From Sambucus nigra (taxonomy: Eukaryota > Streptophyta > Magnoliopsida > Dipsacales > Adoxaceae): a DNA stretch of 64,000 nucleotides. Under the pieces are notes generated by a model. It ran no database searches. It worked only from the letters and a program-made list of their open reading frames with translations, and was not told the origin of the DNA. Each line of letters begins with the position of its first letter. Positions within the stretch are counted from its first letter, which is position 1. The DNA lies in contig OX422222.1 in NCBI GenBank assembly GCA_949130495.1, forward strand, positions 273,720,109 to 273,784,108, read 5' to 3'. Of this stretch, positions 53,125 to 64,000 are shown in pieces. Made by a program: the position numbers and the translations under genes.

Positions 53125-54744
53125 CTACTCTACTCGACGAGGAGATCTAGACCTCTCTCTTGTTCGGTCATTGTTCCTTCTTTCGCTTCCACGATCAACA
53201 TACTTTGCCAGCTTTCCTCGCCTGATGAGTGTTTCAATCTCATTCTGAAGAGCTATGCAATTTTTGGTCATATGGCCATGATCTTTATGAAACTCGCAAT
53301 ACTTTGCTTTATTCCTCCGATCAGGGTCTGCCTTCATTTTCTCTGGCCAGTTTAATTCCTCGTTGTTCTTGATTTCTTCTAGAACATGGTTGATATCCTT
53401 CTTCAAAGGAGTATAATTATCGAATTTCTTCATTGCGTCCCATACTGACCTAGTTCTTGAATGTTTATCATTACCATTATTCTTATACTCTTTCTTTTTA
53501 GCTTTATCACCTTCCACCTTGGTTTCTTTGGCATCCATATTCTTCTTCGCAGCCATAGCTTCCTCGGCATTCATAATCTTGGTCGCTTTTCCCATCAGAT
53601 CTGACATGGTTCTAGGTGGATCTTTGGCCAAAGTGTAGTATAACTTGTTAGGCAATAGTCCACTCATCAAGGTGGTAATCGCTGTCTTCTCTTCATAATC
53701 AATTACTTTGAGTTTCTCGTTATTAAAATGAGTTATATAATCTCTGGTACTCTCACCAGCCTTTTGTCTAACACTTAACAAATGCGCTACTCGTTTAACT
53801 GGCTTTGCCCCAAAATAGAAATTCCCAATGAATAACTCGGTCAGTTGAAGAAAAGTTGAGATCTTACCCCGAGAAAGATTATTATACCACATTTGAGCAG
53901 ATCCGGTAAGAGTTCCCGAGAATGCTCTGCATCGCATCTCATCTGGAACATCATAGATGCCGGCTGAAGCTTGGTATTGTTCGATATGAAGGACAGGATC
54001 AGTCTTGCCATCATATTTGGGGGTCACAACAGGTGCTTTGAACTTTGATGGTGTTGGAAAATCTACAATGGCCTGGACAAAGGGTGTTCCTCGAACAAAA
54101 GTTCGTTGTAGAGGGTTCTTGGCTTTAGCCATTTCCCCTAATCTATCCTCTAGCCTCTGAATAGAGCCTTTCCACGCATCATTTCCTTCCTCGGGCCTGT
54201 TGGTTCGAGCAACTGATCGCGTTGAAGTGGCTTCCTGGGATCTATCTTGACGAGCAGTTGGTCGCAACTGGGCAGATCCTTCCCTTAAATATGATGGTTG
54301 TCGAAAACTTCTCGATGCGACTTTAGGAGGACTTCTACTCCTTCTAGGTCCTAATCGATTGAAAGGTGATACCCTGCTCAACCTTTCTAGTGCACTAGTC
54401 CTTTATGGAGAGAGAGTAATACATTGTTCAGTATCTGTGGCTCGTACTGACGAAGTTCATCCATGTTGATAAGAAAAATCTTCAGACTCCTCATTGTGAT
54501 ATGAATTGGTACACCTAGTACGCGAAGAATATGCACGAGTATTTCTTTGAATACTTCGTGGTCCTGAATGGGTTGGTGCACCACCATGGAGGGTTTGTAT
54601 GAGTTGTCGCATAGTTTCTTGCATGACGGTCTGACCCTGAGCCAGATTTGTCATTATTCCAGTCAGATCTGGAATATTTGGCGGAGCAGATGGATTTGGA
54701 GGGCTTCCAGCGTTTCGATTGCTAGATTCTGGAATATCAGCCAT
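53125..54744 (-). pseudogene. Element 3 gag, two nonsense codons near the N-terminus
   Basis: The ATG at 54744 (MADIPESSNRNAGS) is 44 bases behind the primer binding site. The frame runs to 53125 with a TGA at 54457 and a TAA near 54415. The Retrotrans_gag core covers YDGKTDPVLHIEQYQASAG, AFSGTLTGSAQMWYNNL and QKAGESTRDYITHFNNEKL. The C-terminal motif KYCEFHKDHGHMTKNCIALQ is the CX2HX4HX4C-type finger of Tat gag. Gag coats the genomic RNA in the cytoplasmic particle. A weakly coding stretch with shifts (52885-53124) links it to the protease. Confidence 0.88.
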
Positions 54745-54787
54745 TTGTGATGGATTGTTTTTGATGAAAAACGATATTACCAGTCGT

Positions 54788-54805
54788 TTCCCACAGACGG
54801 CGCCA
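54788..54805 (-). promoter_or_regulatory. Element 3 primer binding site
   Basis: On the minus strand TGGCGCCGTCTGTGGGAA begins three bases behind the right LTR. It differs from the TGGCGACTC type of elements 1 and 2, so element 3 belongs to another Tat sublineage. I do not assign the tRNA. Confidence 0.8.
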
Positions 54806-54808
54806 ATC

Positions 54809-55401
54809 TGTTGATGTAAAAAATGAGATCATATCTAATTATTCAATCACAGATAAATAAATGAGACAAAGAATTTTTAAAGTGGTTCAGCCTTATAATC
54901 ATGGCCTACGTCCACTGTTATGTTATTGCTGATTGTTTGGGAATTCTCGATTACAAGTTCTATCAAGAAATTTCGGTCCCCTTACAATGAGGATTGTACA
55001 ATGTATTTATAACCCTGTGTCTGTAATGTGAAAGGGTAATACATTCACTGCTGTACATGTGAAAGGGTAATATATTAAATGCCCCTTAAGCGTATAAATC
55101 TGAATGATAAGCATTTAATGAACAGTCAGACTGTTGATTTTCCTGCTATTAATACTTTGCTCGAGGTGCAGCTCGGACCGCCTAAGCTGCTTGGACCGCT
55201 TATAGTCCTCGGTAATCAAAAGTTCCTCGGAGAGTTCCTGTAGGTCAGAGCGTCTGAGTTACTCGGGGAAGCAGTGTTCCTCGTTGTAGTATGGTTCCTC
55301 AGAGCGTCTGAGTTCCTCAGAAGTGCTTGTTGTTGCCACGTAGATTGCCACGTGTCTTCATTCGATTGAGCCATGTCAGCAGACTAAATTTGGTATCAAT
55401 A
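54809..55401 (-). repeat. Element 3 5' LTR (593 bp)
   Basis: Matches 41470-42062 at about 95% by eye. The minus-strand TATA box (TATAAATA) lies at 55011-55004. Its outer end reads TATCAATA instead of TATCAACA and is followed by the target duplication ATGTA. Confidence 0.9.
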
Positions 55402-55406
55402 ATGTA

Positions 55407-56672
55407 TACCTTATGCTTATGCTTCTATTCACACACTTGTATAAGATTCTCCATGTACACTTTGCACCACGTTCACCTAGGATCACATATATTCATATGT
55501 TGCACGCATCACCTATCCACATTGGTGTACCATTGGTACTTGTACTTTGCTCCCTGTTTGGCATAATCAAGAAATACATTATCATCATAAGATACTAATA
55601 TGAGAATCATGCATGATTCACACGACATCACCAAAGAGAATTGTGATTGATTAAATTTTGTCCAGTAACTCGAGGGTCACTTCGTGATGGGCGCTGGTCC
55701 GGCAGGGCGCATTTAGCCTAAGCGATATGACTCTCAGCTCCCATTGGCCTAGTACCTTCGACGTATATCGAACGGTTCCCCTGCATCATACCGCTTGACC
55801 GAAGTCATGATGGGAGGTATATCGCAGGGAACTCATTCATGTATGCCGAGTATATCGAATTCACTCTCACACGTACCGTCTCCACGAGGTATATGGTGAG
55901 GCAATTTACACACACTCAGGTATATCAAATGGCTTGTCCAGACGTACCGATTGCTCGCAAGAGCAAGACGTATATCGTGGAAGTCACGCCAAAGGGGGAA
56001 CCCTTTCCGACTCACCCAACCAACTGCATACCCGCATATAGGTCTCAAACCTAGGACACACTTATAAGATTGTCGGTTTTAACTCGAAACTATGTCGAAA
56101 TTCTGGGTCGGCCTGTCGCCCAAATTTTTGCGCATTTTTAAAATGGGACCCCGACCGTGATCCCGATTACAAGTCGAGCCATAGCTTTACATATATCACA
56201 AACCTAATTTTTCCAGGCTCGGGTCCCGTCTGGCATTTCATTTTGCATTTAGGAGAATTTAATACAAGTGAGAACATAGTAATCATAATAATCATGCTGA
56301 GACCATCTCCCCAAAAAATCAAAAAAACATTCCTCCTTTCTTTATCAAAAATCCAAAAAACATTTCTCCTTTCTTTATCAAAAATCCAAAAACATTTCTC
56401 CCCTCTTTATTAAAAATCCAAAAATATTTTATCTTTCAATCTCAAAAAGAAAAAAATGTCAGAAATATTTTCATTCTTTTTCTAAACAATAAATCCCATT
56501 TTACGCCTTCTCAGGTCGATCGCATGCCCTTGGCCTTGATCCTTATTGGCGTCGGTCTTCAGTAAAATCACCCCGGAGTTCTGTTCGTTACCCTGTTACT
56601 TCTTCCGAGTCCGGTATCCATCTGCTTTCCACGGAGAACACAAATTAAGCACTAGTTGTGCAACTAGATCTG
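55407..56672 (+). other. Element 1 leader between primer binding site and gag, no gene
   Basis: About 1.27 kb without a credible ORF. CGNRYATATCG-type motifs recur at 55763, 55818, 55850 and 55970, and ATCAAAAATCCAAAAACATT-like copies are repeated at 56325-56430. Ogre-type elements often have a long leader or an extra ORF here; I see no such ORF. Confidence 0.55.
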
Positions 56673-58057
56673 ATGGCAGTTTTACCTCAGCTCGTGTCCA
56701 AGATTAACAACCTTCAGATTAAGGTCCGGGAGATGCAACGAAACCAGGTTCCTGTTCCTCAAGAGCCATAGGTCCTATTCCCTCGTGCTATGGGTCCACC
56801 CGAGCCTATCTGGATTCTCAAAGAATATCAACATGCTCCACGTCCCCCTCCTATTAAAGGGCCGCCGCGCCTGCCCAGCTTCCTATGTCGATCCTTTCCC
56901 AGCCTGGGGCTAACTTGCCTATGATCGTTGATTCGAAATAGGAAGAGTTGAACAAAGACAAAGAAGATCTCAAGATTATAACTAAGAAGTTGGACCAAGT
57001 CAGAATCTCTGGGAATTACATTGACTACACCCACATGTCTCCTTATCCTAAAGCAAGGTTACCCGAGAAGTTTAAGATGCCAAATATTGAGAAATTCGGA
57101 GGAAGTGGACCCCCGATCGTCCATCTTTGTAGTTAACACCATGCCATGACTCTCCTAGGGGCTTCTGAAGAGGTAATGGCCCAATTTTTCCAGAAAACTT
57201 TGAAGGATAGAACCCTCCGATGATTTTTGTCTCTCGAGGAGTTTAGAATCTGTAGCTGGGAGGATGTGGCCCGAGAATTCATGTCACAGTACAAGTACAT
57301 CGAAGAGCTTGAGGTCACCCACCATGATTTAGAGATGATCAAACAGAATTCTGGGGAATCAGTCAGTAATTTCATAGTCCGATGGAGGTAAAAAGCAGCC
57401 ACCATGACCAATCGGCCTTTCGAGGAAGAACAAGCCAGCATAGTGAAGAAGAACTTCTTGCCCCATGCTTGAGAAACGATGGGAAGACAATACTATCCCC
57501 ACTTCTGGGCTCTCAGAGAAGCGGGGGTGGAAATCGAGGAAGTTCTTGATAAAATAGAAATTGAACTAAATAAAGTGTCCGGACAGTTCACTCCCAGAAA
57601 ATATGACAAACCTGCTAGTGATGCAGTCTCAACCATCAATAACATCTCTCAACCAACCACTTCATGGGCACAAGAAAGCTGTCCTGTCCCAGTCCGAAAG
57701 GAATACACCAAGCTCCATGCTCCCTTATCTAAAGTTTATCAAGCCCTGCTAAGCCGAAGCCTTATCAAACCCTTGGATCCCCGTCCATTGCCAAATCCAC
57801 TCCTAAGAAACTTCAAGGCAGATGCCCATTGCGCCTTTTACCAAACCGCTGGCCATACCACAGATCAATGCTTTCACCTCCGAAATATAATCCAAGGTCT
57901 AAATGACCGGGGTACCATTACCCCACCAGCCAATCCTAAGCCAAACACTACTCACAACCCACTCCTAAATCATGCCAATGCCATCTTCCTAGAAGAGAAC
58001 CCAAAATTTGATCCCTACACTCAAATCACACTCATATACTCTCCTAAACCTCTCTAA
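56673..58057 (+). pseudogene. Element 1 gag, several stops and shifts
   Basis: It begins at MAVLPQLVSKINNLQIKVRE (56673). After stops and a shift it continues with KARLPEKFKMPNIEKFGGSG (57049-57108), FMSQYKYIEELEVTHHDLEM (57280-57340) and WALREAGVEIEEVLDKIEIE (57508-57567). It ends with the zinc-like motif CAFYQTAGHTTDQCFHLRNI (57831-57890), the CX2HX4HX4C type of Ogre gag with Gln in place of the first His. The last ORF, 57479-58057, is open for 192 codons. The copy is far more decayed than the gag of elements 2 and 3. Confidence 0.8.
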
Positions 58058-59875
58058 ACTTGCCCATATTTCCTCCTACACCCTACTAGCCTCGCTGATC
58101 AGGCACTGTCACTCCTTACTAGAGCATGCATCGCCGTCTGTACCCGCTCTGAAAATGAAAGTATGGAATTATCAGAAGTGTTAAACCAACTCTTGGATTT
58201 TGGGCTGAAATTAACCTCACAGATGACCATTGATTGCTAGAGGTTCAGTATGCTATTCTTGGAAACACGAAAATGGGCTCAAGAGATTGCAAGGGCAAAC
58301 CAACGACATCTGCAGTATGACCGAGTTACTTGATACTCTGAAATTGCAAGGGCACATGGTTCCCTCGCCCTTACATATCCCCACAGAATGGGAATACCTA
58401 TATGAAGAAGCCATTGAAGTTATGGAATGCATCGACTTTACATGGAAATACATAATTATTTCCACCGGATGGGGGGAAGAATGCAGAGATTTGAATGAAG
58501 AATAAGTTTGCGAGAAAACTGGACCGGTAGTTGACATAAGTGGGATGATATCGTTTAAGGAGCTCCTCAAAAAAATAAGCAAGATGGAAGAATAACCCCA
58601 GATTGATGAGGAAGAAGAATTCATGTTCTTCCCTACTTTAGTAAATCACATGACTAGATTAGGGAGGCATTACCAGACCCTAAGCTCGTTACCAGCCAAT
58701 GACAAGGGGATGGGTGTTGAAAACCTTCGTATACCAGAAATGACCCTCGAGGAGAGCAAGATCTTCAATCAACTGAAGAAAAATTAATCTAACATCACTC
58801 TATGGGGGCTTTTCATGGCTTCCCATCTACACAGAAACGCTTTGATCAAGTTGCTCACTGGACCCATAGTTCCTCCTTCTACTACACCAGAAGAAGCAAC
58901 AAATTTGGTCGGATCCTTGACCTCTACCCTAATGCTATCATTTTTCGAAAAAAAAATCCCCAAAATTGGGCCAAACCACAATCATGCACTCAACATCTCC
59001 GTCGAAGTTACGGGGAGGGTCATACCACTCTCTCTTGTCGATAATGGATCCGCCTTGAATGTCTTCCCATTAAGAACCTTCAAATGCTTAGTACTAAAAG
59101 AAAGTGACCTCGCTCTAACTTCCACTGCTGTACATGCCTATGATAATACCCGTTGGGAGGTGATAGGATCCATAAAACTTGTAATAGGGGCTAGACCTAT
59201 AAACCATATCATTGAATTCCAAGTTATTGACATCCCAACTTGTTTCAACCTGTTACTCGAATGACCTTGGCTCTACAGTATCAAAGGTGTTCCTCACTCC
59301 ATCAGAAATTGAAGTTCTTCGCCGATGGACGAGTCATCACCATTTTGGGTGATGACGATAATGCCGAGGGTGCAAGTACCAGTAGTCCAATCCTTGAAAT
59401 ACAGCACGGGTCAAATGATATGCTCCTATCAAGATTTCGAGTTGAGCCACTCCTACTCCCAGCAGGGGACGATTTCAAAGAAAGGGTTTGTCTAGAATAT
59501 GACCCCCATGGTAAGGTCAATGTGATTCAGATGTTCAGAAACATGCACTTCATTCCCGGATTGGGGTTAGGACAAATACAACAAGGGATACTTAATCCCA
59601 TTGAACTAAAGAAAGCTTTCCCTCCTTGTGGTTTGGGGTATCAACCATTAGAACAAAAGCTCAAAATGATCCGCCAGTCTCGACCAAAGAGGAGACTAGA
59701 CTGCTTCCAAACCATCCCAAGTGACTCCTTGAACGGACGATTCATCAAAGAGTGTGAAGACTTCCCCTTTTGCGTCTTCTCAGAACCATGGTATGACCAT
59801 ACAAATAAGAAGATGAAACCTGGAATGGAGATCTTTTTCCAAGACAGCTACCCATGGGCCGAAACTTCCTAACAC
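58058..59875 (+). pseudogene. Element 1 protease and flanks
   Basis: After a poorly coding stretch (58058-58570) come MASHLHRNALIKLL (about 58815), NHALNISVEVTGRVIPLSLV and the catalytic motif VDNGSALNVFPL (59038-59073), then VIDIPTCFNLLLE at 59226-59264. The neighbouring frame takes over near 59290 (LHQKLKFFADGRVITILGDD) and runs to 59872 with GLGLGQIQQGI and FFQDSYPWAETS. These blocks are those of Ogre-type pol between protease and RT. One shift near 59265-59290 separates them. Confidence 0.8.
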
Positions 59876-60384
59876 CTTGTATTACCGCTCATCAAAGATA
59901 CCGAAGAAAGTGACTCTAAGGACTCATTCAACTTACAAACACTGGGCTGACACTCTGCATGATTCATTCAGACACTACACCTGATTAAAGCTGCTGATAC
60001 ACCTCTCCGTAACTGGCATGCTGCGCCAGTTCTACCTGTTGAAATCCCACCTAACCCTAATGTTTACCCTATTTATTCTTCTATTATCTATCTTTGCTTA
60101 AATGTAATCGATACCTCCTTTGATGAGGTTCTTAATGCTATTTTTCCTATCAATGAAATAAATGAAGATTTTGAGTATCTTGCTGTGCCTTACATTAACT
60201 GTTTAGATTCTAATCAAACTTTTGATGATAATGATTTTGCAAATGAACGATTCTTAACCGATCTAAATAAGGTTAATAACAAATAACATAATCGCGTTCA
60301 AGTTAATGAAGAAGAGACTGTTATTATTAACCTCAGTTTTAGTAGCCAACATCACGATATTAGGATAGGGACTAGCCTCGATGA

Positions 60385-61370
60385 ACATGAGCGTGCACAA
60401 CTCGAAGAATTGCTAAAGGAATTTGTGGATGTCTTCGCATGGCCCTATGATGATATGCCCAGAATTGACCCCGTAATAGCTCAACATGAGATCCCCACTC
60501 TTCCAGATTACAAGCCGGTTTAACAAAAGCTGAGAAAGCTCCACATCGAATGGTCGCTCAAAGTTAAAGAAGAGGTGGTCAAACAACTGAACGTAGGCTT
60601 CATTACTGTGATCGAATATCCCACATGGTTGGCTAACATAGTGCCTGTGTCGAAATTAGGAGGGAAGGTTCGGATGTGTGTAGACTACCGGGACTTGAAC
60701 AAAGCCTCTCCAAAAGATGATTATCCGCTACCCAATATCGACATGATCGTGGATAACACAACCAATCATACTCTTAAGTCATTCGTCGATGGGTTTTTCG
60801 GATACAACCAAAACAAAATGCACCCTGACCACCAAGAAAAGACCGCGTTCATCACCCCATGGGGAACCTTTTGCTACACTGTCATGCCTTTTGGTCTCAA
60901 GAACGCTGGGGCTACCTACCAGAGGGCTGCCACAACCATCCTGCATAATTAGATTCACAAAGAAGTTTAGGTCTATGTGGATGATATGATTATCAAATCC
61001 AAGACTAGAGAAGGACATGTCCCCGCTCTCTAAAAGTTCTTCGAACGACTGTGACAGTATCAGACGAGACTCAATCCAAAGAAATGTGTCTACGGGGTTA
61101 CAAAAGGAAAACTCTTGGGATTCATGGGAAGTGAGAAAGGGATAGAAGCAAATCCTGCCAAGCTGAAAGCCATACTTGAGATGCCACCTCCCCGAACGGA
61201 GAAAGAAGTCTGAGGTTTCCTTAGGAAATTGTAATACATCAGCCGGTTCATCAACCAGTTAACCTCCATCTGCGAACCCATTTTCAAACTACTCCGAAAG
61301 GATTCAACTAAGGTTTGGAACGAGGCCTGCCAAGAAGCTTTTGATCGAATCAAGCAATATCTGACCTAAC
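60385..61370 (+). pseudogene. Element 1 reverse transcriptase, broken
   Basis: Blocks: ARLEELLKEFVDVFAWPYDD-like start near 60390, VRMCVDYRDLNKASPKDDYP (60668-60727), FVDGFFGYNQNKMHPDHQEK, VMPFGLKNAGATYQR and, after a stop at about 60950, VYVDDMIIKSK (60973-61005) with an intact catalytic pair. Further stops lie at about 60968, 61032, 61215 and 61234. KKCVYGVTKGKLLGF and EANPAKLKAILEMPPPRTEK mark the thumb. The linker 59876-60384 continues pol but shows no domain. Confidence 0.82.
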
Positions 61371-62280
61371 CCCCGATACTCATGCCACCACAACCTGGTC
61401 TCCCTTTGCTCTAATACCTAACCATAATCGACACTACAGCCGGGGATTTGCTAGCCCAATAGCTTGAAGATTCCTGTAAAGAAAGAGCCATCTATTATGC
61501 CAGTCACAAATTGGCCGGATATAAAGTTAACTACACTTCTTTGGAAAAGGAATATGTCGAGCTTGTCTGGGTCACCCAAAATTTGCGGCAATACATGCTC
61601 GCCTTCCCCATCAAACTTGTATCCCGAATGGACCTCATCAAATACCTTCTTGAGAAACCCGCCTTATCTAACTGAATGGCCCGGTGGTTGATGCTCCTAG
61701 CCGAGTTCGATATCGTATACGTCATGAAGAAAGCCATGAAAGGAATAGCCATCTCTCACTACCTCGCTGATTACCCCATAGATGAAGCTGATGTCTGGAT
61801 CTCCGAATTCCCAGATGAAAACATCCTCTGCACTGCCCAGGTGAATCTCCGGTGGTAAATGTTCTTTGACGACACTGCCAACAAAAAGGGATATGACAGT
61901 GGGATACTTCTGATTGCCCCAGATGACTCCTATACTCCCATCGCCATCAAATTGGATTTCCCTTGCACCAATAACATAACTGAATATGAGGCATGCACGG
62001 TAGGCCTCAAAGTTTCTCTCAAGAAAGGTATTCAATACCTATATGTCTACGGGGATTCCTCCCTCGTCATCGGTCAAGTGCTCAGAAAGTGGAGTGTCAA
62101 GGATGAGAAACTCCAACCCTTCCATACACACTTAGAAGAACTAGCCACCCAATTTCAAGTTATCACCTTCCATTACCTACCTCGAGCAAAGAATAACCTA
62201 GACGACGCCCTTGCTACCTTGGCCTCCATGTTCGACATGCCTGAAGGAATAACAATGACCCCCTTCCTAGTTCAAAATTA
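61371..62280 (+). pseudogene. Element 1 double RNase H
   Basis: First domain: ERAIYYASHKLAGYKVNYTS, LEKEYVELVWVTQNLRQYML and MARWLMLLAEFDIVY (61482-61735). Second domain, ORF 61859-62281: FFDDTANKKGYDSGILLIAP, DFPCTNNITEYEACTVGLKV, YGDSSLVIGQV and RAKNNLDDALATLASMF. The D-E-D-D ligands of the second domain are visible (FDDT, EYEA, GDSS, LDDA). Stops at about 61455, 61674 and 61857 break the frame. Confidence 0.82.
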
Positions 62281-63593
62281 AGATAAACCTACCCACTGCT
62301 ACTACATTGAGCTCTTCACTGCAGAAGATCTCAAGATAGCTAATTGCTAGTACTATGATATCTGATATCTCCTCAAATATGGTACGTATCCCGAGGGTTT
62401 CAATAAAAAAGACCGAGCAACCCTTCAAAGACTCACCGCCTAGTACATCATCTGTCATAAAACACTATTCAAGAGAAACTTCGATGGAACCCATCTACAC
62501 CGCATCCCAGGGGCTGACATTGAAGAGGTAGTGCAGAGAATCCACAGCAGGGAATGCGAGCCCCATATGAACAGTCACATGCTTGCTAAGAAGATAATCC
62601 GACAAGGCTATTACTGGACCACCATGACCCAGGATTGCACTGCCTATGTTCTAAGATGCCTTAAATGCCAACAATTCTATGATTTTTAGCATCTTCGTGC
62701 GCGTAAATTATACAACATGACTTCTCCCTGGTCGTTCTCCACCTGGGGTATCGATATCATAGCGAAGGTTACACTGAAGGCTTTCAATGGGCATGAGTTC
62801 ATCCTAGTTTCCATTGATTACTTCACCAAATGGGTCGAAGATGAGTCACACGCAAATCTGAACACCAAGAAAGTGGCCAAATTCATCAAGAAAAACATCA
62901 TCTGCCGATATGGGGTCCAGTACGAGCTAGTATCCGACTACGAGTTGCATTTTGAGGCAAAAGTTATATAAGTGGTCAGCGAGTATGGGATTCAGAGACA
63001 CAAATCTTCTCCTTACCGACCTCAGACCAATGGTGCAGTCGAAGCTGCCAATAAGAACCTTAAAGCCATCATCAGTAAGATGATTGAGAACTGTCGAGAT
63101 TGGGCCGACCAAATCCCTTATGCCCTATGAGGCTACCGGACCTCAATCCGAACCTCTACTGGGGCTACTCCTTACTCTCTAGTCTACAACATGGAGTCCG
63201 TCCTACTCGTGGAGCTAGAAATACCCTCATTATGCATCATGCTTGAAAGCAAGGTCAGTGAAGAAGACTCTGGTGCCAAAGCCGTCTTGACGAGATGACC
63301 CTTCTAGATGAAAGGATATTGAAAGATTTATACCATATACAAGGGTACCATCGTCGAATAACCCGATCATTTAATAAGAGAGTCAAGGATCGCGGTGTCC
63401 GATAGGGGGATTTAGCCCTCAAAGAAATAATAGAACCCATCTGGGGCCCCAGAGGGAAATTCAAGCCCAATTGGAGTGGCCCATATATTGTCAAGAAAAT
63501 CTTGTCCGGTGGTGCCTCCATGCTCACCGATATAAATGGAGAAGAGATGGATCATCCATTCAACTCGGACCGTCTCAAGAAATTCTACCTTTA
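62281..63593 (+). pseudogene. Element 1 integrase, broken
   Basis: The zinc module reads HSRECEPHMNSHMLAKKIIR ... CLKCQ (about 62550-62670). The core has WGIDIIAK (D), VSDYELHFEA (D kept, usual N-G replaced) and NGAVEAANK (E). ATPYSLVYNMESVLLVELEI and the GKFKPNWSGPYIVKKIL block (about 63455-63505) follow, ending near 63593. Stops at about 62350, 62444, 62688, 62969 and 63128 and shifts near 63300-63420 leave it non-functional. Confidence 0.82.
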
Positions 63594-64000
63594 GTCCAAA
63601 ATCTCGGTGCACTACGACTCTTCTCATCTCCCTTCTATTCTAAAAAGAAAATCTTCATTTCTTTCTACCTAGAACTACGTGGGCCTGATCCTCTGTAAAA
63701 ACCATTTTCAAGCAAATTAAAAAAAATTCAAAACCCCAGAGGTACGTAGGAAGCTCACATATTTTACATGATCACGACCCTTTCTTTTTCACAAAAAACC
63801 ATTCTTTTCTTATCTCCGAGAACGATAGTTCATTCTAACATATACTTGAACAAAAGGATTATGTATGTCTTAGCGATCGGTATAGATAATTCAAAAATAC
63901 AAAACTCATAAAAAAGGCACAGTTAGATGATTAAAAACTTATTTATTTCACCAATAAGAAATTACGGTACAATTACATAAGAAAAGGAATGGGTAATTCC
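63594..64000 (+). other. Element 1 region downstream of pol, no gene
   Basis: AT-rich sequence, partly open for 40 codons (to 63698) as a tail often seen behind Tat integrases. No further ORF. The 3' LTR of element 1 would lie beyond the window. Confidence 0.5.

Larger units (their letters stand above)
41470..55401 (-). mobile_element. Element 3: complete 13.9-kb Tat-lineage retrotransposon with an antisense coiled-coil gene
   Basis: The LTRs 41470-42062 and 54809-55401 share the ends TGTTGATG and TATCAACA (TATCAATA in the right copy). The target duplication ATGTA lies at 41465-41469 and 55402-55406. The primer binding site (54805-54788) and gag start lie next to the right LTR, so the element is on the minus strand. 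Gag, protease, RT, RNases H and integrase run from 54744 to about 47175, with a 1.69-kb duplication inside pol. A four-exon gene runs the other way from 42491 to 46156. By eye the LTRs are about 95% alike, so this is older than element 2. It sits in the leader of element 1. Confidence 0.92.

Noticed and set aside
56673..63593. Endogenous pararetrovirus (caulimovirus-like) origin for the decayed pol
   Set aside because: An integrase core, a double RNase H and an LTR with primer binding site are present and no movement protein is seen; this is a Tat/Ogre LTR retrotransposon.

Overview
This window is plant nuclear DNA. It has no bacterial-type gene, rRNA or tRNA and no single-copy host gene that I could recognise. 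Almost all of it is a nest of transposable elements typical of angiosperm (probably eudicot) intergenic heterochromatin: Ty3/gypsy elements of chromovirus and Tat/Ogre type, Sirevirus-like Ty1/copia derivatives and a CACTA DNA transposon. The species cannot be named from the sequence.

Left half (1-25.4 kb). A decayed chromovirus (element 0, minus strand) is cut in two. Its integrase and chromodomain tail lie at 1-1038 and its RNase H, RT, protease and gag at 23.1-25.4 kb. The cut is a 20.9-kb CACTA transposon (2240-23141, TSD TAA, CAYTACACCAAAA ends). The CACTA contains two gag-only LTR retrotransposons: element A (5622-11550, TSD AAGTT) and element B (12365-20574, TSD TATAC). B is an LTR-fragment-LTR-internal-LTR dimer. 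No transposase was recognised in the CACTA.

Right half (25.4-64 kb). A Tat/Ogre-like element (element 1, plus strand) starts near 25.39 kb and runs off the window. Its gag-pol, riddled with stops, is at 56.7-63.6 kb. Element 2 (26832-40717, plus strand, TSD TTCCC, LTRs about 98% alike by eye) sits inside its LTR. Element 3 (41470-55401, minus strand, TSD ATGTA, LTRs about 95% alike) sits just behind its primer binding site. All three carry the double RNase H of the Tat lineage.

The most interesting content is in elements 2 and 3. Between pol and the 3' LTR each carries a long multi-exon gene on the strand opposite to gag-pol. In element 2 it has five exons, about 1,227 codons and an N-terminal plant mobile domain (PMD). 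In element 3 it has four exons, about 1,105 codons, a domain resembling the 'putative gypsy type transposon' family (PF04195) and long coiled coils. Exon-exon reading frames join across GT-AG introns (one element 2 donor is ambiguous), and most coding breaks are single nonsense codons of the C-to-T type. Other oddities are a 1.69-kb direct duplication inside the element 3 pol, a 55-bp satellite inside one intron, and arrays of TTCGAACGA-like palindromes in the LTRs of A and B.
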